Source: Artemisia argyi (taxonomy: Eukaryota > Streptophyta > Magnoliopsida > Asterales > Asteraceae). Taken from it: a DNA stretch of 64,000 nucleotides. The notes under the pieces were generated by a model. It was not told where the DNA came from, did not search any database, and saw only the letters and a program-made list of their open reading frames with translations. The stretch spans positions 85,112,472 through 85,176,471 of the forward strand of contig CM060707.1 of assembly GCA_030686995.1 (NCBI GenBank), read 5' to 3'. A program made the position numbers and the translations under genes. Within the stretch, counting starts at the first letter, position 1. The number at the start of each line of letters is the position of its first letter. Below, in pieces: positions 42,662 to 54,287 of this stretch.

Positions 42662-43080
42662 TGTTGATATAAATAATGCCTAAAAACGTTATTAACATAT
42701 ATCAATATCTCTATGTTTTGATAATCACAAAACGTAAACTCATTGAACTACAAATTATGACGAAAACAAGTATTTAGTCGTAAATATTCACTTTAGCATC
42801 CATATCACTTAAGGTATAAATAAACAAAGTGTCTAATGCATTTTATGATCAAATGAATTTTTATTTTTACAAACCTTACATTTTATTAAAGTGAGACAAA
42901 CATTTTTAAACTTATACAAAACATTTTTGTATTTATAAGAAATATTTTATTCAAAATAAATATTTTGAATTCAAATTTCTATCCAAAAAACGGCTACATT
43001 CTTCAGGAAAAACCTCCCCCACAAAAAACAAAAAATCTGGAGAATTTTTTTTTTATTAGGCGGCCCCCTTAATTATACTA

Positions 43081-43132
43081 GGCGGCCCCCTTAATTATTA
43101 AGGGGACCGCCCCCTAATTAAGGAGACCGCCC
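43081..43132. promoter_or_regulatory. Hairpin in the 3' LTR, enlarged copy
   Basis: GGCGGCCCCCTTAATTATTA, AGGGGACCGCCCCC and a further TAATTAAGGAGACCGCCC. Relative to the 5' LTR it carries an extra stem half of about 20 bases. Confidence 0.6.
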
Positions 43133-43836
43133 ACGCTCCCAAACAGTATTTTTCCCCCTATAAATACTGGTTCATTCCATAGATTTTTCTCACCTTTTGC
43201 ATCCCAAAACTTTCTGTTCTAGATCTCATTTCTATTCTCTAAAATCCTTTGATCATATATACATTAATCTTTGTTTCAAAATGATCCAAGCCTCAACCTT
43301 TCAAGTGCAAGAGAAGAATACTTCAATCACCAAGAGAAGAAGTATTACAACTTGTTGTGACCTCCACATCCAAGTTGTTAGAGCATCATCCATTATATTT
43401 GTTTCCTTGTGTAACTAGTTGTGAATACTTGATAGAAGATAGATTAGCAAGGTGTGTAGATAGAGAGATTGTGTAGCAGATAGTTGTGAAGTAGAGAAGT
43501 TGTGAAGAAGATTGTTGTGAAGTAGATAGTCGTGAAGATAGATAGGTGTGAAGAAGTAGTGTTATGATTAAGTATTGACTAGGTGTGAAAAAGTTGTGTA
43601 GAAGGTGTGAATAAATTGTGACGAAGTTGTGGTGTGTAAGGTTTTCTCCGCCATAAGGGAGCTTGTTGACATAGTGAAGAAAACTATCGAGTAGGTGACT
43701 CGGGGAGTGGAGTAGGGCAAGGAAGGTGTCCTTGTAGCCGAACCACTATAAATGCTTTGTCTCGCGGTTTGATCTTTCCATCTCTTACTTATTATCTTGC
43801 TTACATCATTATTACTTTCGTAGACGTAGAAGTGTG

Positions 43837-43913
<77 letters not shown>

Positions 43914-43915
<2 letters not shown>

Positions 43916-45752
43916 CTTTCAAACGAGAACCATTTTATCCGCAAGAACTGCGAGAATCACTTTTTGACCATAAGATGATAAGATCAATGGTTATATATGA
44001 ATGTGGCAATTTTGTAATTAAAATAGAAACAAATATAATTAATTAAATGAAGAAGGGTATAATAGGAACTCACTAAATATATTGAAAATAAATTAAAAAA
44101 AAAAAATTCCTTATAGAGAATCAGTTACATACTCCGTATTCAAAACCACATATCACTTTCACATGTCTCTATCTCCTTTCTTCAACATTATACTGCCGCC
44201 GCCTCTCGGTTATCACAAACTTGCTAGAAAAATTCGCCATTAACGAATATCATCACCATCGTTCTTATCTCCTCACCAACTATAAATCCACCATCGAAAC
44301 CCCATGTTTTGAGGTTATTTTTTCATTTTTTTATTTTTTTTTTCTAGATCTGTATATATATATATTTCATGTTGCTTGGTTTCTTTTTAATAGATTTATG
44401 TATTTACTTTACAGATCTGAGTTTTTATAACACTCATGACGTCGCCGTTGTTGCCGGAATCTACTGTCGCTTCCGCCGGAATTTGCGCCTCTGGTTAATT
44501 CATAGTGAGTGTATTCATTTTTACTACTACGTATCTTTTTATATGCTAAAGATTGTGTTTTGATGATGGTTTTGTTATGATTTTAAGTAATTGATGTGGG
44601 TTTATGATGGGTTTGATTTTGTTTCGAAAAATCGATGCCGCCGGAACCACCGCTTGCCGTCGCCGACACTCGCTCGCCGTCGCCGTTTGCCGACACTCAC
44701 CTATGTCCTTTTGGTTGCACCGCTGGTAAGATTTTATTAAAAAAAAAGATTGAATCTTTTTAGTGTTTGGTTAAGATTTTGGTTAAAGATTTTATAAAAA
44801 AAAAAAAAGATTAATTTTTAAGGATAAATTGATCAAATATGAAGAACATACGTAAACTTGCAATATTGAATCTTTTTAGTCTTTGTAGCATTGAATGGGT
44901 CAAACATGAAGAACTTACGTAGCATTGAACAAATGGATCAAAAAGATTGATTTAGTCTTTGTAGCATTGAATGGGTCAAACATGAAGAACATACGTAAAA
45001 TTGAAACATGCTAATAAAAGTGACGTGCATATATGTTTAATATAAATTTAAGGGTAAATGGATGCATACATGTTCAAAACATATATGTTTCAAAACATGT
45101 ATAGATCTGGTGTTTCAAAACATGTATGTTTCAAAACATGTATGTTCAAACACATGCATATGTGTTTTTAAACATTTATGTTCAAAACATGTATGTTTAA
45201 AAAATGATTTCTTACAAACGGCATGCTTAAAATGTGTATGTTTTAATAATATTATTGTTGCTAATTTTTGTACTTTTCTTTGTATCAGGTGTAATTACAA
45301 GAATGTTCATGGCTAAAAGTGTGCATATATGCCCGACTTTTGAAAAAATGTTGACGGCTACTCGTGCGCATATGTCCATTTGTGTTGAATATTATTAGTG
45401 CTCACGTGTATAGATCGAATAGATTCATGTATTTATGCTTTTAAAAATTTGTATTTTAATTGTATTTCAATCGATATCGAACTTTGTATATAACATTTAT
45501 GTGCTTGGTTTGTTATAAATTTTATTATATTAAAAAACGTATATGCACCTTGAAAAGGAAAGAAAACATGTATGCACTTTGACTAATTGAAAACATGTAT
45601 GCACATTGACTATTTAGAGAAAAAAAAAACATGTATGCAACTTTGCAGCATGCATCCACCGAAAACATGTTAACATTAAACACACACACACAAACACACA
45701 CACAAAAAAAAAGAAAAAAAAAATCTCGAAATTAATATTTTTAAAAAACGGG

Positions 45753-45829
<77 letters not shown>

Positions 45830-45977
45830 AAATGTCTTTTACTATTGTACCCTTTTGAATTAAATAAAAATAACAAAATGCTATGGAGCATTAAATGATG
45901 TACATTGTGTATTATTAGTTGTAAAAAGGTGGTTTTCGCAGTTCTTGCAGATAAGGTGGTTTTCGCAAGAAAGGAAC

Positions 45978-45978
<1 letters not shown>
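43914..45978. mobile_element. 2-kb TIR element inserted in the (TA)n of the 3' LTR
   Basis: About 45-base imperfect terminal inverted repeats: the left end contains GAGAACCATTTTATCCGCAA and GAACTGCGAGAA; the right end, inverted, GAAAACCACCTTATCTGCAA and GAACTGCGAAAA. The flanks are TA/TG repeats, so the target duplication cannot be read. No transposase is visible. The interior has GC-rich islands (44435-44500 and 44630-44740) with a donor-like GGTAAG, which look like captured gene pieces, then direct repeats at 44878-45000, a CATGTATGTTTCAAAA minisatellite (45062-45250), a CA-rich stretch and a (TA)n run at about 45756-45823. A Mutator-like origin is possible but not shown. Confidence 0.65.
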
Positions 45979-46073
<95 letters not shown>

Positions 46074-46489
46074 GCTCATATAGTGCTAGTGTTGATTTCA
46101 CTTAAAGATCAAACAAAAGTTTCATTCACAAAACAAAGTCTTTACAATTAAACTAAAAAGATAACATACATATAATTGATCATTTCGATCAAGTATAGTT
46201 TTCATACAACATATAATTAAGGATTACATAATAAACGTTTACTTACTTATCTCTCGTATATATCTACAATTGTTTATATTATGCATGTGTTGATTTCACA
46301 TACTTAGCTTACATTATTATTATTGTTCATACTTAGATATAGTTGTTCATATTGTTCAAAATTTGAGTTCACATAAGATCGAATCAAAGTTTTAAAAGTA
46401 AACAAAGTCTTAAAACTAAACTAAGATTTCATAATAAAATTAAAAAGACGTAAAACTATTCAACCCCCCTTCTAGTTTTCCACATTAAC

Positions 46490-48180
46490 TTCGTCACTAC
46501 CACTATCATTAACAATATTTCCCACATCATTTGTCGACTGCCAATTTGTCTTATCAACCTCAAAAACATCATCCTGGTCTTGTAGAGCATTAAAAGAATT
46601 TTAAGAGATATAAGATAAATAGTTTGTGACGAAAGATCCTTAATGTTACTACCAGGTTGAGAGCAAGGTCCATCGTGAGTCGCCTTAGGCTGTGATGTAG
46701 AAGCCTTGCCATTCACTTGTGATGAAGAAGCTACACCATGCACATTAGTCGGTTTACTTATAGGGCGATAGTAGTAATTTGGTTTAGGTTTATTTAACCG
46801 GACACCATTGGTGTGTCGTGGTTTAGAAACTAATTTTCCTTTCCCTTACTTACGAGTCACTTCCACAAACCCATCATCCGACACCTTAGTTGGAACCGCT
46901 ACTTTTGTATTTTTTGGGCATTGCTCGTCCTTATGATCAAAATTTTTACAAGTATCACATCGAGGGGGTTGCCACTCGTACTCAATATCAATAGTTTCCA
47001 TAGAATGACCGACCCATTTGGAAATGGAATAGCCACTACTAGAGATTTCACAAGAGCCTTTTTAGAAGACGCCTCAATTAGGGCACAAGTATAGTTGTTA
47101 CGACTCCATGATTTAAGACACATAGTGCTCGTATAAGCATCAAGCATTATAGGTCGTCCCAAATTAGTGGTAATCAAACTTAAACCAACTTTCGAATAGG
47201 CAACAATAGGAACGTTATGGAGTTTTACCCAAATAAGAGCCGTGATTTCCTCCTTTGTTAGTCGAGTGTTTGGCGTCCATATGTTCAACATTATTGGAAC
47301 CAAACGAATTAGCCATGTCCCATTTTCTAAAACATGTTCCATACCATCTCTTGTTGAAAATTGAAAGAAGAAGAAACCATTATTCAACATAACCCGTTCA
47401 AGTCCATACTTCGCTCAAGTGTTTTTAACATAGTTCTCAACAATAGGGAACGTGAGACACTTACCAATAAAACATCCAAATAAAGTATTAGCAAAACGAT
47501 CACTAATCTCATCCACAACTGCCAACTGAATGGCCACATCAGCACCTTTGACATTTTCATCAGTACTTAGTTAAGAAATTTGTACAATCTTCTTATATGT
47601 GGTATCCTTAAAAATTGAAGCAAAAGAGGCCGGCTTTGAGCCTCCATTCACAGAGTTACCAAGAACGCTATCCGAACCAACTTTAGAATCAAGCTTCGAT
47701 TCTCCATCATCTGAGTTCCCGAACGCTATCCAAACCCTCCTTATGAGTATTTCGTTCCGTCCTACTCATACTCTTATTAACAGCTGCATCAAATCCCCCT
47801 TCATGAATAAACCCTAAAACCCCACGAAACCACTCACCACAGCTAGAAAAACCAACAAACAAAACCACGATTACACAAAAACAAAAGAAAGAAACCCTAA
47901 AAATAGGTTTCGGCCGCAACCAATCAAAGCCTAACCAACCTCCATAATGATGATCATAATAAATGAAATGAAATTAAAAGCACAGTAATAAAACAACTCA
48001 CAATAATGACCATTCGAAAAAAAAACGAAAAACTCAAATCCTAGCTGCTCGACAACCAATTAAGGAACAATTAAAGAGATACAATAGATTAATCATCAAT
48101 AACATGAACATTAAAAGATATTAGAGACAAATTAGGTCAGATTAAATGATTGAAAGGAAGGAGAAAGGTTGGTTGCCATT
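46490..48180 (-). pseudogene. LINE-type ORF1 remnant with DUF4283 and CCHC knuckle
   Basis: Read leftward from about 48180 (ATGGCAACCAACC). A recognisable DUF4283 domain covers about 47560-47000 (FFFFQFSTRDGMEHVLENGT, TALIWVKLHNVPI). It is followed in a shifted frame by a zinc knuckle CX2CX4HX4C (46918-46959). This pairing is typical of ORF1 of plant LINEs. A stop near 47570, another near 47415 and a frameshift near 46985 break it. The sequence continues beyond the LTR element at 35995. It lies 640 bases upstream of the MYBC1-like gene, in the opposite orientation. Confidence 0.7.
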
Positions 48181-48819
48181 TTCGTCTAGTACGTGAAATT
48201 TCAATATTAACACAAAGACAATTCAAAGTGATATCTCACACTTCCATCAAAACTTGTAAATTATTAAGGAAAAAAAAGATAAAAAATGGCTAGACGCGAA
48301 AAACATAAACAAGTAGGTTTGCAAGTTTTTATACCGGTGTATATGCAATCAAGTTACACAAATCTTGCGGGTTCATGGAACGATTTAACCTACAATTAAT
48401 ATTCTATATATTTTGGCCGCTATGTGTCTACGGCTTTAAACGTTTACCAGCATACATACCCACAAGGCCACAAATTGCACTCCCATGACTTTACAAACTG
48501 TTATTAACGAGTTACGAGATATCCTCGCCTCGCTTTGTACAAGATTTTTACCTAATCAATCTTGAACATTTCATGAGCAGCTCGGCTCGTTTACAGCTTT
48601 ATGACTATCTATACTATCTAATAAATCATCTAACATTGATGCTCTAAAAAGAGAGAAATAACAATAATAAAAATAGTAAGTATAATAAAGAAAACAAGAT
48701 CCACCTCGAACATAGACATGACAACTGGATGGAATCTTTCTAAGATTGATCTCTTCTGATCAAACACAAACACACACACAAATGTAACAAAATTCCCCCA
48801 AAAAAAGAAAAAAGGAAGC
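48181..48819. other. Upstream region of the MYBC1-like gene
   Basis: No gene is seen. It should contain the promoter and 5' UTR. A CA-rich leader (ACACAAACACACACACAAA) ends about 40 bases before the start codon. No clear evening-element or TATA motif could be assigned with confidence. Confidence 0.5.
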
Positions 48820-49644
48820 ATGAAAGAAGATGAAAATGAAGCAAACTGGTTCTCCAAATGGGAGCAAGAATTACCATCACCTGATGAACTCACACCTTTA
48901 TCACAATCCCTTATAACCCCTCATCTTGCAATTGCTTTCAACATCCAAAACAATTCCAACTCCGGGGGTGACTTCGACTCCTCACCAGGGGACTTGAATA
49001 CAACTGATGAGCCTGCCAGGACTTTAAAAAGGCCCAGGCTTGTGTGGACCCCACAGCTGCATAAAAGATTTGTTGATGCTGTTGCTCATTTAGGTATTAA
49101 GAATGCTGTTCCCAAGACTATAATGCAGTTGATGAGTGTAGATGGGTTGACTAGGGAGAATGTGGCTAGTCATTTGCAAAAGTATAGGCTTTATTTGAAA
49201 AGAATGCAGGGTTTGACTAATGGGGCTGCTGGGGGTAATAATGGCTCCGGTGGCGATCCTGCTACCGATCATCTGTTTGCGAGTTCGCCTGTTCCTGCGC
49301 ATTTCTTGCGCTCCAATTCGGATCATTATTTGCCTTATGTACCTGTGGCTGCACTGCAACATCAGCAGCAGCAGCAGCAGATGATGGTTGCTGGTGGTGG
49401 TGTGCAGTTGCAGGCGCGGTATGGGCAAATGGGTCATTTTGGGTCGCCCAGAAATGGACAGTATGAACATTCGTTTTTGAGTAGGCAGAATAGTAGTATT
49501 CAGCAGGGGCAGGTGCAAGTGCAAGGGGTTCAGAGGGTTGGGACGACACCTGTGAATAATTCGGTTGTGTCGTCTTATGGGGAGGAGGTTGAGGGTGCTA
49601 ATGGTAGAAAGGTTCTGACTTTGTTTCCGACCGGAGATGATTGA
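48820..49644 (+). CDS. MYBC1: GARP (MYB-like) transcription factor, MYBC1-like
   Basis: An intronless frame of 274 residues. The N-terminus (NWFSKWEQELPSPDELTPLS and SLITPHLAIAF) and the C-terminal KVLTLFPTGDD match the MYBC1/LUX-related subgroup (family knowledge). The GARP DNA-binding domain runs from about residue 72 to 130, with RLVWTPQLHKRFVDAV and the helix-3 signature SHLQKYR (117-123). A poly-Gln stretch and Gly-rich linkers fill the rest. Arabidopsis MYBC1 is reported as a negative regulator of freezing tolerance. The closest paralogues are LUX and its sister gene, so clock-gene identity is less likely given the termini. The start codon is the first ATG and is followed by MKEDENEANW, as in relatives. 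Nuclear action is inferred. Confidence 0.9.
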   Translation: MKEDENEANWFSKWEQELPSPDELTPLSQSLITPHLAIAFNIQNNSNSGGDFDSSPGDLNTTDEPARTLKRPRLVWTPQLHKRFVDAVAHLGIKNAVPKTIMQLMSVDGLTRENVASHLQKYRLYLKRMQGLTNGAAGGNNGSGGDPATDHLFASSPVPAHFLRSNSDHYLPYVPVAALQHQQQQQQMMVAGGGVQLQARYGQMGHFGSPRNGQYEHSFLSRQNSSIQQGQVQVQGVQRVGTTPVNNSVVSSYGEEVEGANGRKVLTLFPTGDD

Positions 49645-50373
49645 CTTTGGGTAATTCTTTAGTTTTTTAGATTTTGGTTTAGTATGTGAATATGGTGATT
49701 TTAGTTCTTCATCGTAATTGTGAAACTTGAGTTATATGTTAATGTAATTTGTATGCAAATTAGTGCTAATTTTGGTGTTTTAGGTTACTTATAATGAAAC
49801 GATAACAAAAAAAGGGTTCTACTCACTTTAGCTGTGAAGATGTTAATGTGGTCGTTGGGCGTGCTATTCAAAAGTGAATAGAGATTTTGAATGTTGAAAA
49901 CATATAATCGTATGAAATTGACCATTAGTTATCATAATGTAAGATCTAGTGATTTTGATTGTTTGGGGAATTAAACTATTCAATAAAGTGATATAGATGG
50001 TTTTCAGGATTGCTTATTACTGCGTATGCGTCTTTGAGAGACGACGGTGCTTGAATTTTCTTTTGCTGTACAAAAACAGAATCGTCAGATACTCAGATGT
50101 ATGAATGCTTGTCAATTTTGTCTATTTATGGACACACGTGGTACAATATTCATACTCAGATAATCAGCTTGAATATTAGCAACTCTAAACTAAATATTCT
50201 AGAGTATCATAATCATTTGCTTCACTCTCCATCCAAGCACTTAAAATTTGACTATCTCGTGTATGAAAATGCCATAGTCAGATATGTAGTTGAATAAGCA
50301 ATCCGAAACAATCCCTAAAAGCCTAAATAAGAAAAGAGAAGTGTCTTTATCTTATGATTAAGAAAAGCTAATT

Positions 50374-50409
<36 letters not shown>

Positions 50410-52388
50410 CTATGATCTGTTCTGTGAAAGGTTGGCATCAAACTAATTACTTGATCCTTAGAATCTCTTTATCCAAGATGAGATAATTATTAATCATTTG
50501 TCTTAGAATTGACTTGGGCATAATTGATGATAGGGGTGATGGTGAAGGGAAATGCTGATATATTGAGCTCGAGCATGATGACTAGCAACAAAGAGAATCA
50601 GTGCTTATTTTCACAAGTACTACAAGAACTGAGCGAGTATCGGCAATGGTAAATTTCATACAAATTGCTTGGTAAATTATGTTTCTATTCTGCAAGCCTT
50701 CTACTTCTTTTATAATCTAGTTTAGCTGTGTAGAGATCAGTTCGAGTTTGTTGTAAATTGTGGGTTTCTGATAAATTTTAAAGCTTTTAATGTTTGTGGG
50801 ACCGTTTCAGGAAACAGTAAACATAATTCTAGTTTGATAAGGTCTACATTCACAATCGGTTGTTCTTATATAAAACTAAGTTAAATCCCAATTGTTTTAT
50901 CTAAAGAGTTTTTCTGGTACCATGATTGAGCTTGTTATTGGTGAAATATTCGAAGTTCATTTACCATTACCTAAATACGTTGCGACCTAGCCCTTCAGGC
51001 TTGACTAGCGGTTAATACTTTCAAATCTTGTGCTAAATGTAAGATAAAGTTTCAAAATCTATCCTTGTTAGGTGCTATCAGTTTTATGAAGAGCCAGGCC
51101 CTGAAATTAATGTAGGTCTTATGGAGTCGTTGCTTTACGTTAACTCCAGCGTTCTTCTTACTCCCTCCCAATGTTAGACTTCATTTTCAAAAATGAAAAA
51201 CTTTTTATGGATGCCGTCTTTATGAGTTGTTGATAATTACTTGGTTCAAATTTTCATTATTTGCTACTGATATGGCACAATAACAGAACAGTCACAACTT
51301 TAAACACCATTAAAATATCCTTTAGACATGTACTTTTCTTAAGCATTGACTTTTTGTTTCATGATATTAAGATTTGGTTTCTGGTGTGCAATTTGTTATT
51401 TTATGCACCTATGGCTCTTGCGGATGCATATTCACTTATTACCTCTCTCAAAAAGCCAATGAGTTATTGAATGAACTTCATGCTTAGGATCTATGCTAGC
51501 ATAGGCTACATCTGCTTGGATTAGAGATAGCAACTTCAACCAGTGTATTGAGTGGGTAGACTTGCATTAGGTTAATCTTCAACAGGACCAACGAAATAAA
51601 ATAATGTAGCTTAAAAAGAAACTAGACAAATAAGTTGAGCATTGCCAAACCACAGAAATCATTGTATTAAGATAAGCATGTTATTTCATGAATGGTATTC
51701 TTTTTGTAACTCATAGTTTAGAGGAATGGTATGTAAGAAAAAGATATCCAGTGGACATATTATTTGGTTCAACCCAAACCGAGGTGACCCATTATGACTC
51801 ATAACAGTTTTGGTGGATCCGTTAAGAACTGTCCGCGATGATGAATGAGAGGTCTTTGTTATGATAACATGAATATGTGTTCGCTATCCTAGGGTTAGGA
51901 GCTCAAGTTTCTGTAATGACTTGTGAGAATAAAGATTATGTGTGACTGAAATAAGCAGTTTTAAATAACGAACTTCAAACTGCTTATGTACTGTTCTTTC
52001 AAAAATAGGAGCAGTTTTTATTAAACTATTCCAAACATCATATGTTGTGTGTTGTTGTACTTACATCTATCTAATAATACTTGTGATGTACAAATCTCTA
52101 TCCATACATGTAGTGTACATCCATATTATTATTTACTTACTTATCGGAACTGTTGTAATGACAAGCGATTACACTTATGACTTGTCCGTATTTCACAGGT
52201 AAAGTTTAGTAATGGACATCAAAAAAACATAATAATTGAAGTTCACAGTTTTTTCTTTTTACCATAGAAGTTGACTCTTATATCGCCAAAATGGGAAACT
52301 AATGGATACAAGTTTTTGATAAGTGAATATCCCATTTTAAATGTGAAGAAGTGAAAATGTTTTGCTTAGTGAAAAACCATCACTCTTA
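49645..52388. other. Intergenic DNA downstream of the MYBC1-like gene
   Basis: No supported gene. A T homopolymer lies at about 50380-50409. Short frames are unconvincing. A CTCCCTCCCAATGTTAGACT stretch (about 51160-51180) recalls a Stowaway end without a partner. Confidence 0.6.
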
Positions 52389-52615
52389 GGTGGTGTTTGG
52401 TTTGAGGGTATGGGAATGAGAGAATCAATTTCATTCCATTATAGATGTTTGGTTTGTAAGTTTGGTTTTGAAATTAGGAATCAAACCCATAAACATAGTC
52501 ATTTTCTAAACCCACCAAATAAGTTGGTTTTCCAAACCCATTATCATTCCTATACCCAGTTATACTCTAATGTAAACCAAACGCCCCTTGTATTCCTTCT
52601 GTTACTAAACGCACC
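52389..52615. mobile_element. Tourist-type (PIF/Harbinger) MITE, 227 bp
   Basis: Left end GGTGGTGTTTGGTTTGAGG, inverted right end GGTGCGTTTAGTAACAGAAG, flanked by TTA at 52386-52388 and 52616-52618, the 3-bp target of Harbinger transposases. A second inner inverted repeat (TTTGGTTTG and CAAACC) is present. Non-coding. Confidence 0.7.
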
Positions 52616-52618
52616 TTA

Positions 52619-53700
52619 AAGATTATGGTTGTTTGTAAATAGCATTTGGTAATGGATATATACAAGTCTACAAATACGTATGTCGTCATTGCATGGTCAA
52701 GATATATATGTCTATGAAGACACGAAGTTATGAAAATTAGTGCGGGCCGTGTTTCGAGAATTACCACCCCTAATGAGAATGGACACTCTCATAAAGTAGA
52801 CATGTACGGAAAAAAAACAACGAAGTAAAGTGACACACTTGAAGTAAAATGGCACGCTTGAGTTGGCAAGATCATCAGGGATTACACCATCATTGACTAA
52901 CTGAGATGATTATAAGAAACATGTAATTAATAAATTTTGAAAATCACATCAGAACAATGTGCGTGTACTTCGCTAATACAAAAAGTGAAAGGTTATGTTA
53001 AAACTGAATAGATTTATAGTAAGAGTCTAAGGGGAGTTGATCCATTAACATTAGAGCACCTGCTATGGTTGCTCAACAACATCGCACCATCTTGCCTTTT
53101 CAAGCACCAGCATACCACTTTTACCCCGCTATGATTTCATTAATACCATTAACTACTTTCTCTATCAAAATATATCTCACATACATACACATTAAAAAAA
53201 TTAAAAAGGAAATAGTGAAAGAAGATCCACATTCCCACCACAATCTCCCTTCGCTAAGACCCCCACTTCAGGGATGCCGATTGCTATGGCGACGCCGAGT
53301 ACCTCTATTCCAAGTCATAGCAAGTAATTTTATTGTGTGCACTTTGTATAAATATTTGTGGTACTTAAATTGATTATAAATACACTTTCAAAGTTCTTAG
53401 AAGAAAAAAGACACACTACCAACATACCGAGAAGTATTCTAATTCGTAGGAATTTTTTTGCATGGTGTTTTACATGGAACTCATTATTCCTTCTTTCTAC
53501 CAATATGGTAAATTTCTACCAATTTGTTGCAAAATATCACGTGTGGATCAATAGATTGATCCCGGAGAGCAAAGAAGTGCAAAACAAAATTGAAAATTTA
53601 TTCTTACCATGTGATCTAAGTCAGAATGCCTGAAACCTCAGCCTTTCGTTGTATTTAGAAAGAAAAACTTATAAAAAATTAAAACAAGATAATTATTTTA
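52619..53700. other. Intergenic DNA, no gene seen
   Basis: Only short frames (53065-53373, 53358-53633) without recognisable domains. AT-rich, probably containing decayed MITE sequence near 53640-53700. Confidence 0.5.
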
Positions 53701-53912
53701 GGACGGAGGGAGTATTAACCTAGGATTGCATTGTTATTGTATGATGAATTAGTAGTTTAGAAGACTTGTTGCTACCATTTGGGATAGAACTGTGAAGATG
53801 AGAATTGGACGGAGGGAGTATTAACCTAGGATTGCATTGTTATTGTATGATGAATTAGTAGTGTAGAAGACTTGTTGCTACCATTTGGGATAGAACTGTG
53901 AAGATGAGAATT
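53701..53912. repeat. 106-bp tandem duplication bearing a Stowaway terminus
   Basis: Two copies (53701-53806 and 53807-53912) differ at one base (GTTTAG against GTGTAG). Each begins GGACGGAGGGAGTATTAACC, the outward-facing end of a Stowaway MITE plus its TA and flank, so the duplication happened after the MITE end was in place. Confidence 0.9.
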
Positions 53913-54287
53913 GCAAACATTAAGGCCTTCGTTAGTGTAATCAATATACTTAATTGGATTTAAGCATTTCAATACACTTGATGCAACACAGATATGTTTT
54001 TCTATGTTCTTTTGATCCAGAATGACACATGATAAACTTGTTTTGTCAAGTGTATGTCACAACTTACTTATGCAACAATGATAGAATTAGCCATAGTAGT
54101 TTTAACTTTTAAGTGCCTCTTTTGAAGATAGAAATGAAGACTAGATAGTAATGTATTAAAAGTTGAATCAAACAAAGGTTTCATACAAAACGGCCATGAA
54201 TAACAACAAAGGTAATTTCCTAACATAAGACAAAATCGATGTTGATCCAATTCAATGTAGTTGACCACATTTAGCTCCAATCCAAGC
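53913..54287. other. 3' flank of the R3H gene
   Basis: Non-coding. It presumably includes the 3' UTR of the minus-strand gene. A frame at 54068-54310 (-) overlaps the final exon and is not a separate gene. Confidence 0.5.

Larger units (their letters stand above)
35996..46484 (+). mobile_element. Gag-only Copia-type LTR retrotransposon (SIRE-like, TR-GAG form), 10.5 kb
   Basis: Both LTRs start TGTTGATATAAATAATGCC and end TTTTCCACA. The 5-bp duplication TTAAC flanks the element at 35991-35995 and 46485-46489. The order is 5' LTR, primer-binding site, gag, about 3 kb without coding capacity, polypurine tract, 3' LTR. Protease, integrase, reverse transcriptase and RNase H are absent, and the element is complete in every structural part, so it matches the published concept of gag-carrying terminal-repeat elements. 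The LTR copies differ at only a few per cent of compared positions, so insertion looks fairly recent. Confidence 0.9.
42662..46484 (+). repeat. 3' LTR of the gag-only element, expanded by a 2-kb insertion
   Basis: Collinear with the 5' LTR up to the (TA)n site at about 43838 and again from about 45979 to the end. In between lies a TIR element. A 20-base longer hairpin region (43081-43132) and the TATA box at 43159-43167 correspond to the 5' copy. Without the insertion the length is about 1.75 kb. Confidence 0.9.

Noticed and set aside
43834..44046. Val-Cys repeat frame
   Set aside because: Translation of the (TG)n run next to the TIR element.
45062..45316. Cys-rich 84-residue frame
   Set aside because: It is read from a CATGTATGTTTCAAAA minisatellite inside a transposon; the cysteine pattern follows from the repeat.
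45676..46151. Frames of repeated Ile-Tyr on both strands
   Set aside because: Translations of (TA)n microsatellites.
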